Notes under the pieces: generated by a model
Database searches by the model: none
Seen by the model: the letters and a program-made list of their open reading frames with translations, nothing else
Told to the model about the DNA's origin: nothing
Assembly (NCBI RefSeq): GCF_020524905.1
Contig: NZ_JAIVKI010000006.1
Location: forward strand, 62,001 to 126,000
DNA: 64,000 bases
Direction of reading: 5' to 3'
Source of the DNA: Microbulbifer variabilis
GTDB lineage: Bacteria; Pseudomonadota; Gammaproteobacteria; Pseudomonadales; Cellvibrionaceae
Translations under genes and position numbers: made by a program
Shown: positions 9,564 through 18,170 of the stretch, piece after piece
Position numbering within the stretch: the stretch's first letter is position 1
Layout of the letters: each line of letters opens with the position of its first letter

Positions 9564-10580
9564 ATGATAGAAACCGATATCGACCTGCAACCCCACAATA
9601 CTCTGGCAATCTCGGCACGCAGTGCCCATTTTGCCAGAGTCCGCAGTTTGGACGAGCTTCGCGAAGCCCTGGTCTTTGCCCGGGCTAAGAAACTACCGAT
9701 TTTGCCCTTGGGTGGTGGTAGTAATATTGTGTTGACTGGGGATTTCCCCGGTCTCGTTATCCAGGTGGATTTGCGCGGCCTGTCTTTGCAGGCGGAAGCG
9801 AATAGCCATTCTATTGAAGCTGCTGCTGGAGAAAACTGGCACCAGCTGGTAATGACTACCGTTAACAATGGCATTGGTGGTCTTGAAAATCTTTCTTTAA
9901 TTCCCGGTAAGATCGGTGCCGCACCGATTCAAAATATTGGCGCCTATGGTGTCGAGTTATGCGATCGCTTTATGAGCTTGCAGGCCATGGAGATTGCCAC
10001 CGGTGAGTTACATGATTTTGGCAAAGACGATTGTGACTTTGCCTATCGGGACAGTGTATTTAAGGGGCGTCTGCGGGATCAGTATATTATCACCCAGGTG
10101 AATCTACAGTTGCCCCAAGAATGGTTACCGCGAGTAGACTACCCAGCATTGCAACAATATATCGTAGGGCACAACTGGGAAATTGATAGTCTCACTCCGA
10201 TTCAGGTTGCGCAGGCAGTTATTGATATCCGCAGTAGCAAACTCCCTTTGCCAGATGAAATCCCTAATGCCGGTAGTTTTTTCAAAAATCCGGTAGTGGA
10301 TACTGATCTCTATCAGAGCTTGAAAGCCGAACACCCCGATTTGGTTGCTTATGCAGCGGGTGAGCATTGGAAGCTCGCTGCTGGCTGGTTAATCGATAGA
10401 GCTGGTTGGCGCGGTTTGCGTCGCAGAGCGGTAGGTGTGCACGAACGCCAGGCACTGGTGCTGATTAATCCAGGTAGGGGAGCTGGTGGTGAATTAGTTC
10501 AACTTGCCCAAGACATTGCTGAGGATATTCATACAAAATTTGGAGTTTATCTCGAGCCTGAACCGCGTTTTTACCCTTAA
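9564..10580 (+). CDS. murB: UDP-N-acetylenolpyruvoylglucosamine reductase MurB
   Basis: A 338-residue FAD enzyme that reduces UDP-GlcNAc-enolpyruvate to UDP-MurNAc using NADPH, the second committed step of peptidoglycan synthesis. The FAD-binding stretch 'LPLGGGSNIVLTGDFPG', the 'SLIPGKIGAAPIQNIGAYG' segment and the catalytic 'NAGSFFKNPVV' (active-site Ser) are present, and the length matches type I MurB. It begins 12 bases after kdsB and ends the operon. In Pseudomonas a low-molecular-weight tyrosine phosphatase gene lies between kdsB and murB; it is missing here. Confidence 0.95.
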   Translation: MIETDIDLQPHNTLAISARSAHFARVRSLDELREALVFARAKKLPILPLGGGSNIVLTGDFPGLVIQVDLRGLSLQAEANSHSIEAAAGENWHQLVMTTVNNGIGGLENLSLIPGKIGAAPIQNIGAYGVELCDRFMSLQAMEIATGELHDFGKDDCDFAYRDSVFKGRLRDQYIITQVNLQLPQEWLPRVDYPALQQYIVGHNWEIDSLTPIQVAQAVIDIRSSKLPLPDEIPNAGSFFKNPVVDTDLYQSLKAEHPDLVAYAAGEHWKLAAGWLIDRAGWRGLRRRAVGVHERQALVLINPGRGAGGELVQLAQDIAEDIHTKFGVYLEPEPRFYP

Positions 10581-11069
10581 GGCTTAGTGAACCCGAGTTG
10601 GATTTTCTGAGTGCAGAGTTATGTACCTCCCTCCGCCCTTCAATCTTCATATGGCAGGGCTTTATGCTGATTTCTGGACAGTATGATGTTATAACTCAAG
10701 GAAATTAAAAAAAATTTATATATTTCAAAAAAAACAGAAAAAATTTTCTTTTCTCCGAACAGTATTTTTCGCAGTCATTGCAGAAATGTTCTCCTTGAGC
10801 GCAGGAAGATTACTTGGTACGTTTTTAAGCTATAATTAATCGCTATATATAGGCCAAGATCCTGCGGTGAAACATCCGTTCAGCAGCATTTGAAACGGTG
10901 GTTTAGCTTTGCAGTAGCGTTTTTGTCTGGTATGTTTCGACAGGATTCTTGGGGTGGGTCTACACGGGGTAGTTTCTCCGTGAGTAAAAAGAAGAACGCA
11001 GTTCAAAGAGCACGCGCGAGGGGATTGTACGCTGCGTAGCCACTGCACTTATCCGTAGTTGGGGATAGC
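10581..11069 (+). other. Long leader/intergenic region before gacA
   Basis: About 490 bases without a convincing gene. Bases 10700-10760 are very A/T-rich with phased A-tracts, resembling an UP element or bent DNA. A TATAAT at 10831 follows. The ~230-base stretch between that box and the gacA start would be an unusually long 5' leader. No clear murB terminator was seen. Confidence 0.5.
10809..10836 (+). promoter_or_regulatory. Possible sigma-70 promoter of gacA-uvrC
   Basis: A perfect -10 hexamer TATAAT at 10831-10836 is preceded, with 16 bases spacing, only by a weak -35 (ATTACT), but A-tracts lie just upstream. A single good box is weak evidence. Confidence 0.3.
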
Positions 11070-11723
11070 TTGATCAAAGTCTTAGTGGTGGATGATCACG
11101 ACCTTGTGCGAATGGGGATTTCGCGCATGTTGAGTGACGTCGAGGATATAGAGGTTGTTGGCGAGGCGAATTGTGGCGAAGAAGCGCTGGAATTTGTGCG
11201 TGAGGCTGCGGTCGATGTCATCCTGATGGATGTAAAAATGCCTGGGATGGGTGGCCTTGAAGCTACCCGAAAATTACTTAACCGCTGCCCACAGGTCAAA
11301 GTGGTTGCTGTAAGTGCTTTGGATGATGATCTGTTTCCCGGTCGCCTTATGCAGGCTGGTGCTATGGGCTATGTAACCAAGGGCGCAGACCTCGAAGAGA
11401 TGGTGCGTGCAATTCACACCGTCATGAATGGTGGGGTTTTTATCAGTAACTCAATGGCCACTAAAATGGCCTTGCGCAATGTCTCTGGTCAATCGGACAG
11501 TCTTTCTCCTTTTGAAAAACTTTCCAAGCGCGAATTGCAGACCGCCGATATGATTGTGAATGGGGCAAAAGTCGCTGAGATCGCCAAGTCGCTTTCGGTC
11601 AGCCCAAAAACTGTCAATAGCTACCGTTATCGGATTTTTGAGAAGCTAAATATTAATAGTGATGTGGAACTGACCTTGCTTGCCGTTAAATACCAAATAC
11701 TCGACCCTGAAGCGGCACTCTAA
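11070..11723 (+). CDS. gacA: Response regulator GacA/UvrY (LuxR-type)
   Basis: A 217-residue DNA-binding response regulator, partner of a GacS/BarA hybrid kinase; in relatives it drives small RNAs that titrate CsrA/RsmA. The receiver domain has 'VLVVDDHDLVR' (acidic pocket), the phospho-acceptor Asp in 'VILMDVKMPG' near residue 54 and Lys in 'YVTKGAD'. The C-terminal LuxR helix-turn-helix is 'LSVSPKTVNSYRYRIFEKL'. The start is TTG at 11070: the N-terminus then matches GacA exactly, GGGGA lies 6 bases upstream, and no in-frame ATG precedes it. The gene order gacA-uvrC-pgsA is the conserved one. The hybrid kinase at 54.9 kb is not GacS-like enough to be named its partner. Confidence 0.93.
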   Translation: MIKVLVVDDHDLVRMGISRMLSDVEDIEVVGEANCGEEALEFVREAAVDVILMDVKMPGMGGLEATRKLLNRCPQVKVVAVSALDDDLFPGRLMQAGAMGYVTKGADLEEMVRAIHTVMNGGVFISNSMATKMALRNVSGQSDSLSPFEKLSKRELQTADMIVNGAKVAEIAKSLSVSPKTVNSYRYRIFEKLNINSDVELTLLAVKYQILDPEAAL

Positions 11724-11763
11724 AGATCAGTGTGTTCACTGAAATTGCAAGACCGGTTGCCAG

Positions 11764-13578
11764 ATGTTCGATAGCAAGCGTTTTCTCTCCACGGTTACTC
11801 GCAAGCCCGGTGTCTATCAAATGTTTGATGCCGATAACCATATTCTCTATGTGGGTAAGGCGAAGAATTTACGCAACCGGCTTACTAGTTATTTTCGAAG
11901 CACCGGGCTCACCGCCAAGACAATGGCGTTGGTGCAAAAGATTTCTAATATTGAGGTAACGGTCACCCGCAGTGAAACAGAGGCTTTGGTGCTGGAACAG
12001 AGCCTGATCAAATCCCAGCGACCGCCTTACAATGTGATGTTGAAAGATGATAAAGGTTATCCTTATATCTTTCTTTCCAGTGTTGATACCTTCCCTCGTA
12101 TCGCCCTGCATCGTGGGGCAAAGCGAAAAAAAGGCCGCTACTTTGGCCCTTTTCCCAATGCTTCCTCCGTGCGCGACAGCCTGAATTTTTTGCAAAAGAC
12201 CTTTCGTATTCGCTCCTGTGAAGACAGCGTTTTTCGCAACCGTTCCAGGCCCTGTCTGCAATATCAGATTGAGCGCTGCACGGCCCCTTGCGTGGACTTT
12301 ATTAGCCCTGAAGAATATCGTCAGGATGTTCGCCATGCAGAAATGTTTCTTGCCGGTAAGAGCGACAACATTGTCCGCGAGTTAGCCGATCAGATGGATG
12401 AAGCCTCGAAGGCGTTGGAGTTTGAAAAGGCCGCACGTTTGAGAGATCAAATATCCGCTCTACGGCGCCTTCAGGCCCACCAAGTGGCGGAGGGGGATAC
12501 GGGGGATGTAGATGTCCATGGTGTTGCTAGTGAGGGCGGTAGCTGCTGTGTACATGTACTCTTTATCCGCCAGGGAAGAATTCTTGGCAGTCGCAGCTAC
12601 TTTCCCAGTGAACGCTTGGGTCTAAGCCATCCGGAATTACTTTCGGCCTTTGTTCCTCAATTTTACCTCGGGAGTCCAAGGGAAATTCCCCGTGAAATTT
12701 TAGTATCGGAATCTATTGAGGATCTAGTACCGCTGCAGCAGGCACTCAGTGCCCAGGCGGGGCGTGAAGTTGCAGTTACTCATAAGTTGCGGGGTAGGCG
12801 CGCAACCTGGGTGGAAATGGCTCAGCAGGCGGCTCAACAGAACTTGAGTAGCCGCACGGCAGCGCAGCAGAAGTTGTTCAGCCGTTTTGAAACACTTCAA
12901 GAAGTGCTTGGTCTTGAGCAGTTGCCTGAACGTCTGGAATGTTTTGATATCAGTCACTCTTCGGGAGAGGCCACAGTTGCTTCTTGTGTCGTTTTTGATA
13001 CTGGTGGCCCAGTTAAGTCAGACTACCGTCGCTTTAATATTGAAGGTATTCAGGCTGGAGATGATTACGCTGCAATGGGGCAGGCGCTTAAACGTCGTTA
13101 TACACGTCTGTCGGGAGGTGAGGGTAAGTTTCCCAATATTCTGTTAATTGACGGCGGTAAGGGACAGGTCAGCCAAGCGGTCGACACCCTTAACGGTCTA
13201 GGGGTCGTCGGTGTTCAGATAATCGGAGTGGCCAAGGGCACAACCCGCAAAGCAGGTTTTGAAACCTTGCATGTCGTTTCCAGTAATAAAGAGCTGGTAC
13301 TCTCCGCCGACTCTCCTGCGTTGCACCTGATTCAACAGATTAGGGATGAAGCACACAGATTCGCCATTACCGGCCATCGTGCAAGGCGTGACAAAAAGCG
13401 CAGGGAGTCTCCGCTGGAGGGGGTTGCTGGAGTGGGTCCTGCACGCAGGCGCGCATTGCTTCGCCATTTCGGCGGGTTGCAGGAGATCAAGAAGGCGACA
13501 GTAACTGAAATCGCGAGCGTAGAGGGGATCAGTCGCAAGCTCGCACAGGATATATACTCGGCACTACATCATGAATAA
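11764..13578 (+). CDS. uvrC: Excinuclease ABC subunit C
   Basis: A 604-residue nucleotide-excision-repair nuclease that makes both incisions around a lesion held by UvrA-UvrB. The GIY-YIG domain starts at 'KPGVYQMFDADNHILYVGKA', a UvrB-binding (UVR) segment 'ALEFEKAARLRDQISALRRL' is near residue 220-240, the RNase H-like endonuclease domain contains 'ECFDISHSSGE' and 'LLIDGGKGQ', and helix-hairpin-helix motifs ('GVAGVGPARRRALL', 'SVEGISRKLAQDI') close the protein. Length is normal. It lies 40 bases after gacA, presumably co-transcribed. Confidence 0.96.
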   Translation: MFDSKRFLSTVTRKPGVYQMFDADNHILYVGKAKNLRNRLTSYFRSTGLTAKTMALVQKISNIEVTVTRSETEALVLEQSLIKSQRPPYNVMLKDDKGYPYIFLSSVDTFPRIALHRGAKRKKGRYFGPFPNASSVRDSLNFLQKTFRIRSCEDSVFRNRSRPCLQYQIERCTAPCVDFISPEEYRQDVRHAEMFLAGKSDNIVRELADQMDEASKALEFEKAARLRDQISALRRLQAHQVAEGDTGDVDVHGVASEGGSCCVHVLFIRQGRILGSRSYFPSERLGLSHPELLSAFVPQFYLGSPREIPREILVSESIEDLVPLQQALSAQAGREVAVTHKLRGRRATWVEMAQQAAQQNLSSRTAAQQKLFSRFETLQEVLGLEQLPERLECFDISHSSGEATVASCVVFDTGGPVKSDYRRFNIEGIQAGDDYAAMGQALKRRYTRLSGGEGKFPNILLIDGGKGQVSQAVDTLNGLGVVGVQIIGVAKGTTRKAGFETLHVVSSNKELVLSADSPALHLIQQIRDEAHRFAITGHRARRDKKRRESPLEGVAGVGPARRRALLRHFGGLQEIKKATVTEIASVEGISRKLAQDIYSALHHE

Positions 13579-13683
13579 AAGTGCAGGGCATAGGTAGCGG
13601 ATTTTTCTCCAGGTTTCTCATTGAGCGTTTCAATTTGTCCCATGGCTTGATAACGTACGCCCTCCGCAAGAATAGAGAAAAGC

Positions 13684-14250
13684 ATGACACTCGCCAACCA
13701 ACTCACACTGCTTCGCGTCGCACTGATACCTGTCTTGGTTTTGGTTTTCTATTTACCTTACAAATGGAGTTACATCGCTTCTGCGATTATCTTTGCTGCT
13801 GCCGCAGCCACTGATTGGCTGGACGGCTATCTGGCAAGAAAACTCAACCAGAGTACGGCCTTTGGTGCCTTCCTCGATCCTGTTGCCGATAAGTTGATGG
13901 TGGCCACTGCGCTGGTGTTACTAGTGGGGCTTCATAAAAATGCTTGGTTTACCGTGGCTGCAGCCATCATTATTTGCCGTGAAATCGCAGTATCGGGGTT
14001 ACGTGAATGGATGGCAGAGCTGGGACAACGCAGTAGTGTTGCAGTGTCTTATATTGGCAAGATCAAAACAACGGCACAAATGGCAGCCATCATCGTATTA
14101 CTGGCTTTTGATGTCCGTGATTTTCCAGTGATGGAAAGCCTGGGCTATTTGTTGCTGTATGTTGCCGCAGCGCTTACTTTGTGGACTATGGTGATGTATC
14201 TCCGGGCTGCCTGGCCGGTTTTAATGGCGGATAACCACAAGTCGTCATAA
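13684..14250 (+). CDS. pgsA: Phosphatidylglycerophosphate synthase
   Basis: A 188-residue inner-membrane CDP-alcohol phosphatidyltransferase that makes PG-phosphate from CDP-diacylglycerol and glycerol-3-phosphate. The family signature D-x2-D-G-x2-A-R-x8-G-x3-D-x3-D is complete ([10 protein letters not shown], then [11 protein letters not shown]). Four to five membrane helices and normal length. It follows uvrC by 105 bases, the conserved order. In Pseudomonas a tRNA cluster including tRNA-Cys and tRNA-Leu follows pgsA. Here those two tRNAs are 10.7 kb away, on the opposite strand beyond the phage island. Confidence 0.95.
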   Translation: MTLANQLTLLRVALIPVLVLVFYLPYKWSYIASAIIFAAAAATDWLDGYLARKLNQSTAFGAFLDPVADKLMVATALVLLVGLHKNAWFTVAAAIIICREIAVSGLREWMAELGQRSSVAVSYIGKIKTTAQMAAIIVLLAFDVRDFPVMESLGYLLLYVAAALTLWTMVMYLRAAWPVLMADNHKSS

Positions 14251-14270
14251 TTTAGATACAACCTCTCCTG

Positions 14271-14297
14271 ACGCTCCTTGCCAATTGCACGGAGCGT
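14271..14297 (+). terminator. Probable terminator after pgsA
   Basis: Stem ACGCTCC / GGAGCGT extended inward by TGC/GCA after one mismatch, with loop CAATT. A moderately T-rich stretch (TACTCTCTTTGCTTTCC) follows. It lies 20 bases after the pgsA stop. Confidence 0.6.
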
Positions 14298-14736
14298 TAC
14301 TCTCTTTGCTTTCCTCTCTCCGTTTTCCCTCTTTCATCAAAGGCAGAATGACAAATTCTTTGATGTGAAGAGTTTGTCACAGAGATTTCTTATCTGCCGC
14401 TAGAAGCATCCTTTCCTCTTTATCCGTCTTCTACAGTGATGAACTGGGCCTACGGTTCTCAATGATGAGCTTAATTGTCCCAGTGCTCCACTGTGTCGTC
14501 TTTTACTTGCTAGGTGGTGATTGGGTTGAGTGATATTCCACTCGTGAGTATGAAAGGTCGCTCGGAGCTGACATTGCGGCTCTTTCATGGTGAATCCATT
14601 AGTTAGTGCGATCACGCCGCTTCCATTGGTGGGGTTCTATCGGAGAGTCGACCTCGAATGTTATGGGCGGTGGCACATTAATCGTATGTGTTGACCTAGC
14701 GAAATTCATTTACATATATGAAGGGGTAGGTTAAGG
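14298..14736 (+). other. Gene-free spacer with inverted repeats
   Basis: About 440 bases with no supportable gene. The main structure is the hairpin at 14349-14379, itself enclosed by an outer GGCAGA/TCTGCC pair (14342-14347 and 14393-14398). No tRNA, riboswitch or full promoter was recognised. Confidence 0.5.
14349..14379 (+). ncRNA. 13-bp hairpin, possible structured RNA
   Basis: TGACAAATTCTTT pairs with GAAGAGTTTGTCA (two G-U pairs) around the loop GATGT. An outer 6-bp pair GGCAGA/TCTGCC encloses it. No U-run follows, so it is not a simple terminator. Function is unknown; assignment as RNA is a guess from fold potential. Confidence 0.3.
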
Positions 14737-15693
14737 GTGAAGAGTAAAATAAATACACTCTCCATTTTGATTATCGGGCTATCAATAGTTTGTTATCACT
14801 TAGCGCTCCGTGCGGATGAACCACCAAGAGGTAAGTTGCAGATTGAGTTGGAAAATGATGCACCTTTTCAGACAGATCGGGACTATACCGGCGGCATCTT
14901 TATTCGTTGGAGTCCTGTTGGCAAGCCTTACACCTTTCGGTTTGGTCAGGAGATTTATACCCCGGATCATCTTGGTAGATCAGAACCTATCCATAATGAA
15001 CACCCTTATGCGGGGTGGACCTATCTTGGTGTCAACTACAAATATCTGTTATCTGATCAATGGTTGATCGATTTTACTTTCGATGCCGGAACCGTTGGCC
15101 CTAGGGCAAGTGCTCGTGAAACTCAGAAGTTTATGCACTGGATGGTCTCCTCATCGCCACCTGATGGATGGGATTCACAGGTTTTCAATGAGTGGGGCCT
15201 GATGCCAGAGCTGAAGATGGATTACCGTCTACTACAGGGGGGGGTTGGTGGCACAAGCTACCGGTTAGTGCCTTACCTTCGATGGAAAACAGGTAACATC
15301 GTAAGGGATTATGGTGCTGGGGTTCACCTGTTATTAGGTAGCTCCTTGCCGACTTTCAGTTCAGTATCTTCACTTCCGGAAAGAGAGCGATATTGGTATT
15401 TAAAGGCTGGATTGGAGCATAAAACCGTCCAAAGAAATGTGTTGATGGAGGGTAACTCAAAGGTAAAAAGTGGGACAAAAATCTTCAGTTATGGTGTTAC
15501 TCCAGAGAGAGAGATGACACTAACAAACCTTGGTATTTTCTTTGGCCGTGGGACTTATGAGTTTGGTTTTGATATTAGGTATAACACAAAGCTCTACGCC
15601 TCCCAGAGGCTCCCCGATGAAGGTTTCCTGAGCCATAATGGAGCACCTATGGGTAACTTTGTAATGTCTTTGATTCTCACCAAGCAAATTTGA
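14737..15693 (+). CDS. LpxR-family lipid A deacylase (DUF2219)
   Basis: A 318-residue outer-membrane beta-barrel protein resembling LpxR, which removes the 3'-acyloxyacyl chain from lipid A. A signal peptide (residues 1-26, ending near ALRA) is followed by the family start 'LQIELENDAPFQTDRDYTGG', then 'GQEIYTPDHLGRSEPIHNEHPYAGW'. The ND...D..YT..G pattern and the P-Y-A-G-W motif are typical of the family; the catalytic His and Ser were not assigned with certainty. The start is GTG at 14737, with GGGGTAGG 7-14 bases upstream. It stands alone with its own terminator. Family placement is from remembered motifs; the enzymatic activity is inferred. Confidence 0.75.
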   Translation: MKSKINTLSILIIGLSIVCYHLALRADEPPRGKLQIELENDAPFQTDRDYTGGIFIRWSPVGKPYTFRFGQEIYTPDHLGRSEPIHNEHPYAGWTYLGVNYKYLLSDQWLIDFTFDAGTVGPRASARETQKFMHWMVSSSPPDGWDSQVFNEWGLMPELKMDYRLLQGGVGGTSYRLVPYLRWKTGNIVRDYGAGVHLLLGSSLPTFSSVSSLPERERYWYLKAGLEHKTVQRNVLMEGNSKVKSGTKIFSYGVTPEREMTLTNLGIFFGRGTYEFGFDIRYNTKLYASQRLPDEGFLSHNGAPMGNFVMSLILTKQI

Positions 15694-15706
15694 GGCTTAT
15701 GTAAAC

Positions 15707-15735
15707 AGGTGGGTAGTAGATACCCACCTTCATAT
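15707..15735 (+). terminator. Terminator after the LpxR-like gene
   Basis: A perfect 9-bp stem (AGGTGGGTA / TACCCACCT) with loop GTAGA, followed by TCATATTATT, lies 14 bases after the stop codon. Confidence 0.65.
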
Positions 15736-15807
15736 TATTACTTAAAAAATAGTAACGAACCTAGTGCCGATGGCAACGTAAGGTTACTGGTAAATTTTGC
15801 AGAAGGT

Positions 15808-16293
15808 TCACTGATACTGATACTGGTTCAGGCTAATGACCCCACTTCTATTTACTTTGATTGAGGGGAGTAGTGACTTGCTTAAGCCGATCTTTGCTTC
15901 CAGCTCATAAGGGATAGAGTCTTGGTTCAGGTTAATGAGGTCAACTGCTGCAAAGATAGAGCCTACTAAGCTGGCTGTTGCATCCACCGCAATGTCGTCC
16001 TGACCATAGGGAGCAATAGGCATAAGATTGTTTGACGTGCCGGTTAAGACTTTATGCCCACCGAGCCGCAGGGTATAGAAAAGACCCGAAAGAGCCAGCT
16101 CACTATTATTGGGATTGAAAACCCTAAGGTGAATTCGGAACCGTAGGTTGTTACCAGCCCTTGCTGGCAGGGGTTGTACCGCAATAACTTCCACCTCGGG
16201 TTTTTGAAAATTTGGTGAGAGTGTCGCACAGCCGCTAACGCTAAAGAGCATTGCAATCAATAGCAATAGTGTGAGTCGGTAGTTTTTTTCCAC
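15808..16293 (-). CDS. LEA2/WHy-domain lipoprotein
   Basis: A 161-residue lipoprotein: Lys/Arg start, hydrophobic stretch and lipobox VSGC at residues 19-22, so it is lipid-anchored, probably in the outer membrane. The mature part is a single LEA type 2 (WHy) beta-sandwich, recognised by 'LRFRIHLRVFNPNNSELALSG', the typical F-x-V-x-N-P-N pattern. Such proteins occur widely in proteobacteria with no settled function; stress protection is suggested for plant relatives only. It stands alone on the minus strand. No clear terminator was seen on its left side. Confidence 0.75.
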   Translation of the reverse strand: MEKNYRLTLLLLIAMLFSVSGCATLSPNFQKPEVEVIAVQPLPARAGNNLRFRIHLRVFNPNNSELALSGLFYTLRLGGHKVLTGTSNNLMPIAPYGQDDIAVDATASLVGSIFAAVDLINLNQDSIPYELEAKIGLSKSLLPSIKVNRSGVISLNQYQYQ

Positions 16294-16480
16294 TGTGATT
16301 CCCTAATCCTCTATCCACTTGTTTATCCACCGGTTAAGTTGGCTAGGTGAATATATTTTGATCATCTTGGACGTATATTGCCAGTTGATCATTTATTAAT
16401 CTACATGGCTCCTGACATACCACGACTTTATCGGTTATAACCACAACATTGGGCAACACTACTGATATCTGGAAATCGTA

Positions 16481-17644
16481 ATGAAGAAGTGGTTTTTAAG
16501 TTTGACAACACTGGCACTGGTATTGTTCGCGAGCTGGAAATGGCTTTTGATTCCAGCGGTTGAGCAAAAATTAAACAAGATAACCTTAGGTGATTTCCTT
16601 GAGGTTTCTGAGCAAGCCAAGGCATTGCATAGTTCACTTGTTATTGGTGATTTGCATGCGGATAGTTTCCTCTGGGCTCGTGACCTTTCAAAGGAGGCTG
16701 ATTATGGTCATCTGGACCTGCCTAGGGCCCAACGGGGTAATCTTGGGATACAGGTTTTTACTTCAGTCACCAAGTCTCCCCAAGGCCAGAACTATAGCGA
16801 AAATTCTGCAGATGCTCGGGATAATATTACCCTGCTAGCGGTTGCGCAGGGGTGGCCGCCTAGAACCTGGGATAGCTTGCTTGAGAGAGCCCTTTACCAT
16901 TCCGAGCGGGTAAGTGCTTTACAAAGATCCGCGCCTGAACAGTTCCATGTTGTTTATACCGCTGAAGATCTGCGTCAGGTTCTTAAGGGGAGGGAGCAGG
17001 GAGCTAATACTCTTGCGGCAATTCTTGGTATTGAAGGAGCCCATCCACTGGAAGGTGATTTGTCTAACATTGATCGTTTATATGATGCTGGTTTTCGGGT
17101 GATGGGGCTGCAACACTTTTTTGATAATGAGCTGGGTGGGTCATTGCATGGACAGAGTGGAGCAGGCTTGACGGCGTTTGGTCGCGCTGCCGTTCAGGAG
17201 ATGGATCGCCGCTCCATTATTATTGATGTTGCTCACTCCTCTGAGTCTGTAGTGAAGGACGTATTGACACTGAGCGAGCGACCCTTAATCGTTTCCCATA
17301 CAGGGTTGAAAGGCAGTTGTAACTCACCGCGCAATATTAGCGATGGCTTGATGCAAGAAGTCGCAGAGCGGGGTGGTTTGATAGGCATCGGCTTTTGGAC
17401 GGGGGCGGTATGTGATAACAGCCCAGGCAATATTGCCAAAACACTTCGTTATGCCATAGATCTGCTGGGAGTAGATCATGTTGCCCTTGGATCGGATTAT
17501 GATGGTAGTGTTGAAGTCTCATTTGATGTTGGGGACCTGAATGTATTAACCGCTGAAATGTTGAGGCAAGGATTTACAGAGCAGGAGATTCGCAAAGTGA
17601 TGGGGGAGAATATGCGGAACTTTTTCCTGAACTATCTTCCTTGA
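16481..17644 (+). CDS. M19 (renal-type) membrane dipeptidase
   Basis: A 387-residue zinc dipeptidase of family M19 with an N-terminal hydrophobic anchor or signal (residues 4-24). The metal ligands of the family are visible: HxD in 'IGDLHADSFLW' (about residues 59 and 61), the bridging Glu in 'LGIEGAHPLEG', His in 'IDVAHSS' and 'IVSHTG', and Asp in 'LGSDYDGS'. It would cleave dipeptides, possibly with D-residues, outside the cytoplasmic membrane. ATG at 16481. It is the last ordinary gene before the phage-derived island. Confidence 0.9.
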   Translation: MKKWFLSLTTLALVLFASWKWLLIPAVEQKLNKITLGDFLEVSEQAKALHSSLVIGDLHADSFLWARDLSKEADYGHLDLPRAQRGNLGIQVFTSVTKSPQGQNYSENSADARDNITLLAVAQGWPPRTWDSLLERALYHSERVSALQRSAPEQFHVVYTAEDLRQVLKGREQGANTLAAILGIEGAHPLEGDLSNIDRLYDAGFRVMGLQHFFDNELGGSLHGQSGAGLTAFGRAAVQEMDRRSIIIDVAHSSESVVKDVLTLSERPLIVSHTGLKGSCNSPRNISDGLMQEVAERGGLIGIGFWTGAVCDNSPGNIAKTLRYAIDLLGVDHVALGSDYDGSVEVSFDVGDLNVLTAEMLRQGFTEQEIRKVMGENMRNFFLNYLP

Positions 17645-17939
17645 GCGAGTTTCTGATTATAGCTTGAGTCTCATCAGGCAAAGGGAGACTATGCGGGTGA
17701 TGATCGAATCAGTAATAATTTCGGCCGGGCACTCTGCTTTTAGGTGCTGAGAGCATTTAGAAAAAGTGGAAGATTCGGCAGACGTTTACTTTGCCTACCT
17801 ATACCGCTATGTGGAGGGATCTGCTTAAGATATCGATTTGAATTATTTTTGAAAGTTTTATCTTTGGGCCTTAATGCTTCTCTCATTCTATTGCTTTGAG
17901 TAGTGAATGTGAAAAGCCACAGTCACTTATTATGTATTT
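17645..17939 (+). other. A/T-rich spacer at the island edge
   Basis: About 295 bases without a gene between the dipeptidase and the first phage-type fragment. A 13-base direct repeat (AAAGTTTTATCTT) occurs near 17851 and 17942. I looked for a copy of the tRNA-Leu 3' end here, as an attachment site would need, and saw none. Confidence 0.4.
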
Positions 17940-18170
17940 TCAAAGTTTTATCTTGTCTTTAACTGTTTCAAATAAAGCTTCATTACAGTTAACTTTAAAA
18001 CCACAATGATTAGCTAAATAAATGGGATAATAATCGACACCAATGAACTCTTTTAGAGTCTTCTTCAGTCTGGGCGAGTGATGAATGCCTAGATTATGAG
18101 TGCAAACTGTTTGTAATCGACCCTTTAGGCCGTGGTAAGGACCTGACAGGGGTTGTGGTCCTTTATTTCC
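17940..18170 (-). pseudogene. 5'-truncated gene fragment, unknown family
   Basis: The minus strand is open from 18170 to a stop at 17940-17942 with no start codon. The last ~55 codons read like a real C-terminus: 'NLGIHHSPRLKKTLKEF', 'IGVDYYPIYLANHCGFKV', then 'NEALFETVKDKIKL'. Beyond about 18110 the frame merely runs antisense to the terminase fragment. I do not recognise the family. It looks like a gene tail cut off where the phage remnant begins; whether it is phage or host is unclear. Confidence 0.35.
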
